Shown in pieces: positions 59,810-64,000 of a stretch of 64,000 nucleotides of DNA. Source of the stretch: Venatoribacter cucullus (GTDB taxonomy: Bacteria; Pseudomonadota; Gammaproteobacteria; Pseudomonadales; Oceanobacteraceae). The position numbers were made by a program, and so were the translations under genes. The stretch is taken from positions 682,001 to 746,000 of the forward strand of contig NZ_CP046056.1 of assembly GCF_016132445.1 (NCBI RefSeq), given 5' to 3'. Within the stretch, counting starts at the first letter, position 1, and every line of letters starts with the position of its first letter. A model generated the notes under the pieces. It was not told the DNA's origin, searched no databases, and worked only from the letters and a program-made list of their open reading frames with translations.

Positions 59810-61105
59810 ATGAAACGTTTATGCTCAGTCTTATTAACCGGCGTGCTGGCGTATACCGGCACCAGTGCGGTGCCCCTGCTAACGCCTGAAACGCAGGCGC
59901 AGGAGCAATCTTCACAAGCCAGCAAGCCACGGGTTCGCCGTACGCAAACCCTGCGGCCGCAGATTTATCAGAAACTGGATGAAGTGCGGGCACTGGCCGA
60001 TGAAAAGAAATTTTCTGAAGCGCAGGATCGCCTGGATGCATTGGAAAAGATCCGCCGCAACAGTTATGAACAAGCGATGACGCATAATATGGCGGCCTAT
60101 CTGGCGTTTAATAAAGAAGACTATGCCGGTGCCATCAAAGCCTACGAGCAGGTCATTGCCATTGAGAATATTCCGGAAAGTCTGGAACAAACCACGCTGT
60201 ACAGTCTGGCCAAGCTGCAGATGATGCAGGAAAACTATAAAGCCGCGTTAAGTATGCTGAACAAATGGTTTTCCGTGGTCGAAAAGCCCAGCGCGGAGGC
60301 CTATATTCTGCGTGCCCAAATGCAGTTCCAGCTGGAACAATACGGCAAAGCACTGCCCGATGTTAAAAAAGCCATTGCTTTAACCAAAGAGCAGGGGCAG
60401 CAACCGAAAGAAAACTGGTTGTTGCTGGAGCGTGCGGTGTATTACCAGAACAAAGACTTCAACAGTCTGGCGCGTTGCCTGCAAGACCTGGCCACGCTGT
60501 ATCCGAAATCACAATACTGGGTGCAGCTGGCAGCGGTTTACAGCGAACTGGACAAACCGCTGAAAGAACTTTCCACGCTGGAAGCCGCTTACGATAAAGG
60601 CATGCTCGGCAAAGAAGCCGAACTGGTGAATCTGGCGCAGGCATTGCTGGCGCAGGAAATTCCCTTTAAAGCCGCCGTGGTACTCAGCAAAGGCATTCAG
60701 GATGAGATTGTGAAGTCCAGCGCCCGTAATCTGTCGTTACTGGGCGATGCCTGGATGCTGGCGAAAGAATACGATAAAGCCATTGTGGTGATGGGCAAAG
60801 CCGCAGAAGCGTCTCAGGCGGGTATGGATTTCTATAAGCTGGCACAAATTCATACCGAACGTCAGGAATGGGATCTGGCGCTTAACAATATTAATAAAGC
60901 CTTGCAGCTGGGTGAGCTGGCACAACCCTATCAGGCGCATATTCTGAAAGGACTGGTGTTGTTTAATCTGGATGATCTGGGTTCGGCGCGGAAAAGTTTC
61001 GAGCTGGCGCAGCAGGATGAAGACGGTGCCAAAGCCGCTGAGCAGTGGTTACGCTATATTGCCAGTGAACAGCAGCGCCGTGATTATATGGCGACTGCTG
61101 AATAA
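59810..61105 (+). CDS. TPR protein of the TonB2-type operon
   Basis: This 431-residue protein has a signal peptide (to about 35) and TPR-like helical repeats from about 50 to the end (AQDRLDALEKIRRNSYEQAM; YAGAIKAYEQVIAIENIPES; SLLGDAWMLAKEYDKAIVVM). The start at 59810 has GGAGG 6 bases upstream; an in-frame ATG 12 bases earlier contains that ribosome-binding site. A TPR gene at this place is typical of Vibrio-type TonB2 operons, where it assists the complex. The terminator at 61129 closes the operon. Confidence 0.9.
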   Translation: MKRLCSVLLTGVLAYTGTSAVPLLTPETQAQEQSSQASKPRVRRTQTLRPQIYQKLDEVRALADEKKFSEAQDRLDALEKIRRNSYEQAMTHNMAAYLAFNKEDYAGAIKAYEQVIAIENIPESLEQTTLYSLAKLQMMQENYKAALSMLNKWFSVVEKPSAEAYILRAQMQFQLEQYGKALPDVKKAIALTKEQGQQPKENWLLLERAVYYQNKDFNSLARCLQDLATLYPKSQYWVQLAAVYSELDKPLKELSTLEAAYDKGMLGKEAELVNLAQALLAQEIPFKAAVVLSKGIQDEIVKSSARNLSLLGDAWMLAKEYDKAIVVMGKAAEASQAGMDFYKLAQIHTERQEWDLALNNINKALQLGELAQPYQAHILKGLVLFNLDDLGSARKSFELAQQDEDGAKAAEQWLRYIASEQQRRDYMATAE

Positions 61106-61128
61106 ACCCTGACGGCTGAAATTGAGCA

Positions 61129-61160
61129 AAAAAACGGGGCGCAGTGCGCCCCATTTTTTT
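61129..61160. terminator. bidirectional terminator between TonB2 operon and cvfB
   Basis: GGGGCGC-AGT-GCGCCCC is flanked by an A-run and by TTTTTTT and lies between convergent genes. Confidence 0.92.
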
Positions 61161-61178
61161 ATGGCTTTGCTGCCGCCA

Positions 61179-62201
61179 TTATTTTTTCAGGCCCAGCGTG
61201 TTGCTGCTTTTATGTTTGGGATTGCGCAGCACTTTTTTCGCCGGTTTGGTGTTAACCCCGGTGGTTATTTCTGCCCGCTGTTCTGCACGGTGTTCAATAT
61301 CGGCTACAGGTGTTTTGGGCGGACGTTGTATTTCGGCAGGCTGGTCAGTGGTTGTCAGGCGAATGCCATTTTCTTCAATAGCAATACGGCGCTCTTTCAG
61401 TAACTTACCAATGGCCATTTTGAACGTGCGCTTGCTCACGGCAAAATGCAGCTCAATTAAATCGGCCGGTGAATGGTCGCCCATGGGCAGGAAACCCTGG
61501 TTATCTTCCAGTTTTTTCAGAATGCGTTTAGCCAGCGGGTCGGCTTTTTCATGGCCGGCCGGTTCCAGCATTAAATCCAGTCGCTTATCTTCCCGAACCC
61601 GCTTGATAAACCCATCCAGCTTCTGGCCAACCCGTATCGCGCTGCGGATATCGGTATTGTATAAAATGCCCCAGTATTCGTTGTTCACCACCGCTTTGTA
61701 GCCCAGTTCGGTACGCTGGGCGATAAACAATTTCACCGCATCGCCATTTTTCAGCGGCAGGGGTTCGCCGGGCCAGATGGAGGTTACTTCATCTTTAATA
61801 AAGCGGTTCAGCTTGGTACTGGCGACAATGCGTCCGGTGTTGTCCAGATACAGGTACACAGCGCAGGATTTACCCGGCTCCAGCCGTTGCTTTTGTTCGC
61901 TGAAGGGCACAAATAAATCTTTCGCCAGCCCCCAGTCGAGAAAGGCGCCGGTCTTATTCACATCCACCACGTTCAGCCAGGCCACCTGATGCAGCTGGGC
62001 TTTCGGCCGCAGCGTGGTGGCAATAGGGCGATCATCGGAATCCAGATAGACAAAGACTTTCAGCACATCGCCGATGGCGGTATTGGCCGGAATCTGTTTG
62101 CGCGGCAGCAACACTTTGCCGCCTTCCGCGTCGTCCAGATACAGGCCGTGTGGCTGTTCTTCCACAACAGTCAGGTGATGATAGCGTCCGGGTTCGGCCA
62201 T
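61179..62201 (-). CDS. CvfB-family S1-like RNA-binding protein
   Basis: This 340-residue protein has tandem S1-like OB folds (HGLYLDDAEGGKVLLPRKQI; NVVDVNKTGAFLDWGLAKDL; VVNNEYWGILYNTDIRSAI). A winged-helix segment near 245-290 (SPADLIELHFAVSKRTFKMA) follows. This is the CvfB/YitL pattern; Staphylococcus CvfB influences virulence-gene expression. The C-terminal 45 residues are basic and unstructured (KPAKKVLRNPKHKSSN), longer than in many homologues. The gene is monocistronic. Confidence 0.9.
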   Translation of the reverse strand: MAEPGRYHHLTVVEEQPHGLYLDDAEGGKVLLPRKQIPANTAIGDVLKVFVYLDSDDRPIATTLRPKAQLHQVAWLNVVDVNKTGAFLDWGLAKDLFVPFSEQKQRLEPGKSCAVYLYLDNTGRIVASTKLNRFIKDEVTSIWPGEPLPLKNGDAVKLFIAQRTELGYKAVVNNEYWGILYNTDIRSAIRVGQKLDGFIKRVREDKRLDLMLEPAGHEKADPLAKRILKKLEDNQGFLPMGDHSPADLIELHFAVSKRTFKMAIGKLLKERRIAIEENGIRLTTTDQPAEIQRPPKTPVADIEHRAEQRAEITTGVNTKPAKKVLRNPKHKSSNTLGLKK

Positions 62202-62388
62202 GGTTGGGTACCGTGCAAAGGGGTAAAAGAGGGCGCCAGTGTAGCACAGCGGCAGGGGGTGTTACCCGGCCTGTCAGTTGTTATACTGACCGGCCTTTCG
62301 TAGAGACCGGTCGTGCTGGAACGTTCGCATCGCCTTTGCGGAACTTCATTTTTCCCCCGTCAGGGGCGTAGCTACAAGGACAACCGAC

Positions 62389-62874
62389 ATGACCATCAGC
62401 CAGAACAAAGTCGTTACCATTCACTATAAAGTTGTTGATACCGCCAGCGGTGAAACCATCGACAGCTCTGAAGGCGGTCAGCCGATGACTTACCTGCATG
62501 GCGCGCAGAACATTATCCCGGGTCTGGAGCAGGCTCTGGAAGGTAAAACTGTGGGTGATGAATTCGAAGTGACCATCGCCGCCGGCGATGCGTACGGTGA
62601 ATACAGCGAAGATCGTGTACAGCAGGTACCGATGGAAGCCTTCCAGGGCGTTGAGCAGGTTGAGCCGGGTATGGCCTTTACCGCCCAGACCCCGAACGGC
62701 CCGGTGAACCTGATCGTGACCGAAGTCGACGAAGCCATGGTGACTGTCGATGCCAACCACCCGCTGGCGGGTAAATCACTGAGCTTCAGCGTGAAGGTAG
62801 AATCCATCCGTGAAGCCAGCGATGAAGAAATGGCCCATGGCCATGTGCACGGTGAAGGCGGTCATCACCACTGA
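62389..62874 (+). CDS. SlyD-like FKBP-type peptidyl-prolyl isomerase
   Basis: This 161-residue protein has the FKBP half-domain (TYLHGAQNIIPGLEQALEGK) and an IF insertion (AGDAYGEYSEDRVQQVPMEA), then LSFSVKVESIREA. It ends in a His-rich tail HGHVHGEGGHHH that would bind Ni2+ or other metals, as in SlyD. It is shorter than E. coli SlyD. It acts as a cytosolic folding helper and possibly in metal delivery. AAGGA lies about 8 bases before the ATG. Confidence 0.93.
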   Translation: MTISQNKVVTIHYKVVDTASGETIDSSEGGQPMTYLHGAQNIIPGLEQALEGKTVGDEFEVTIAAGDAYGEYSEDRVQQVPMEAFQGVEQVEPGMAFTAQTPNGPVNLIVTEVDEAMVTVDANHPLAGKSLSFSVKVESIREASDEEMAHGHVHGEGGHHH

Positions 62875-62925
62875 GTGATAACCCCGGTGCGGTTAACGCC
62901 GCATCGTTGCACAATAAAGCGTGAT

Positions 62926-62956
62926 AAAAATGCCGGCTCTGAGCCGGCATTTTTTA
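62926..62956. terminator. bidirectional terminator between SlyD-like gene and plsB
   Basis: AATGCCGGCTC and GAGCCGGCATT pair with a minimal loop and are flanked by A- and T-runs. Confidence 0.9.
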
Positions 62957-63007
62957 TATCTGCTTTTTTATATCAGTTTTTTTACCTGCAACAGAGGCAG
63001 CCAATGC

Positions 63008-64000
63008 TCAGACCAGGCTGCGCAAAATGCTCTGACGCAAGCCGCCATCCAGCAGTGCTTCCAGCATCTGGGCCAGGGGTTCCAGCTGGTCGCTGTGGCA
63101 CAGCTGGTCATCGTTATGCTGCAGTACGCCTTGTTTCAGTAATTGCTGAATTAATGTACGGAACAGCGATTTATCGAAAAACTCCGGCGCATTAATGCCA
63201 TACAGCAGGCTGATACGCTGTGCCAGCAAGGTGCATTGTTCTTCCAGCGAAGCGGTGCTGAGGGTGCAGGCCTGACGACTGCGCAGCACGCTTAAGGTCA
63301 GGTAATAACGCTGCAGGGTCTGCATCACGTTATCGGCCAGCCCCTGCAGGAACGCGTGTTCGTTGCTGCTGGATGGGGTGGAATGGTAGCCCTTGTCGTT
63401 CAGCAATAAGTAGCCGCGCTGCACCATAATATCCAGCCACTGCTGTACTTCGGTGGCCAGTTCCTCTGCCTGCCAGTGCAGGAAGAGTTCTGCCTGCAAA
63501 TAAGGATAGAGCTGCTGCACAATGTTCTGTACCTGGGCGGCCGTATAACGCTGATTATTCACAAATAAGCAGGCCAGTAACGACGGCAGGGCCAGCAGAT
63601 GCAGCACGTTATTGCGGTAATAGGTGAGAATGACCGCCTGGCGGTCGCTGGTCTGAATTAAATCCCCCAGCGGGTGTTTGCTGCGGGAAACGGAATCCAG
63701 TTTTTCGGCGTAGTGCAGCCATTCCTGGCCCTGACCTTCCGGCAACACCGTAATGTCGGTGTAGGGGTTGGCGGCCAGCAGGTCGCGGTAGGCTTCCATC
63801 TGCTGCACCAGCTGCTGTTCGTCCATGGCCTGACGGGGCGCACTCAGAATGCTTAATGCCAGCAGGTTGATCGGGTTAACCGAGGCGGCGGCATTAATGC
63901 CGGTTACGACCTGGTTGGCGAGTTTATCCACCACCACCGGTGCCCAGTCGGGGCGGTATTCACAGTCGCTGTAATCCTGTTCACGCCAGCCCGGTTGCTG
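63008..64000 (-). CDS. plsB: glycerol-3-phosphate acyltransferase, C-terminal part only
   Basis: The frame is open from the window edge (331 codons visible) to the stop at 63008, so the N-terminal catalytic part with its HX4D motif lies outside. The visible part has the PlsB C-terminal pattern VVVDKLANQVVTGINAAASV and NPINLLALSILSAPRQAMDE, and residues upstream of the GTG at 63937 (CEYRPDWAP) continue the match. PlsB acylates glycerol 3-phosphate at sn-1 at the inner membrane, the first step of phospholipid synthesis. An internal GTG start is not needed. Confidence 0.9.
   Translation of the reverse strand, partial: QQPGWREQDYSDCEYRPDWAPVVVDKLANQVVTGINAAASVNPINLLALSILSAPRQAMDEQQLVQQMEAYRDLLAANPYTDITVLPEGQGQEWLHYAEKLDSVSRSKHPLGDLIQTSDRQAVILTYYRNNVLHLLALPSLLACLFVNNQRYTAAQVQNIVQQLYPYLQAELFLHWQAEELATEVQQWLDIMVQRGYLLLNDKGYHSTPSSSNEHAFLQGLADNVMQTLQRYYLTLSVLRSRQACTLSTASLEEQCTLLAQRISLLYGINAPEFFDKSLFRTLIQQLLKQGVLQHNDDQLCHSDQLEPLAQMLEALLDGGLRQSILRSLV

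Noticed and set aside
63008-63937. Independent gene starting at the GTG at 63937
   Set aside because: The frame stays open to the window edge and the residues upstream continue PlsB similarity, so it is the C-terminal part of plsB.

Overview
The window is a chromosomal segment of a Gram-negative gammaproteobacterium. It carries outer-membrane lipoprotein machinery (LolB, LpoA), FadL, TonB/ExbBD and a gammaproteobacterial gene order (ispE-tRNA-Gln-prs; lolB-TPR-hemA-prfA-prmC; diaA-yraN-lpoA/rsmI). An AlmA-like long-chain alkane monooxygenase next to a full beta-oxidation cluster, a FadL porin and a sulfide:quinone oxidoreductase fit a marine, hydrocarbon- or lipid-using member of the Oceanospirillales (Thalassolituus/Oleibacter-like). 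The genus is inferred, not shown.

Layout. 1-8.7 kb: almA-like gene (cut by the window edge), an alkyltransferase-like repair gene and an SDR on the minus strand, diverging from a beta-oxidation run on the plus strand (CaiB-type racemase/CoA-transferase, long-chain acyl-CoA dehydrogenase, thiolase, FadB/J-like fusion). 8.7-9.5 kb: a decayed MHYT/HD-GYP gene. 9.6-11.6 kb: a chemoreceptor. 11.7-27.3 kb: conserved housekeeping genes plus a stand-alone sqr. 27.3-31.5 kb: an accessory stretch with an A+T-rich orphan membrane protein, a MarR regulator with its operators, an alpha/beta hydrolase, rnpB embedded in tandem repeats, REP-like and 7-bp repeat arrays, and a PhnA-like gene. 31.5-35.8 kb: tpm, trmO, fadL, DUF2333.

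36.1-50.1 kb: a 14-kb same-strand cluster of six exported proteins. Five share a short mature N-terminal motif (about M-x-x-L-D-E-x-x-L-x-E-V-T-G-Q); the sixth is a 2747-residue protein with about a dozen tandem C-type-lectin-like units, a LamG-like domain, Calx-beta-like repeats and a Cys-rich C-terminus. It looks like a surface adhesion or pilus-like assembly of a poorly described kind.

50.2-61.1 kb: an LRR lipoprotein, a TonB-dependent receptor, a beta-helix-like lipoprotein, then DUF3450-TtpC-ExbB-ExbD-TonB-TPR (a TonB2-type energiser). The receptor gene and the energiser operon are each preceded by CTGTCAT-type repeats at 11-bp phasing with a -10-like hexamer 10 bp downstream, i.e. Pho-box-like promoters. 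This suggests one phosphate-starvation-controlled outer-membrane uptake system. 61.2-64 kb: CvfB, a SlyD-like PPIase and the C-terminal part of PlsB (cut by the window edge).

The strongest candidates for undescribed biology are the lectin/VTGQ cluster, the Pho-box-linked TonB system, and the rnpB locus in which both ends of the RNA gene appear to be tandemly copied.
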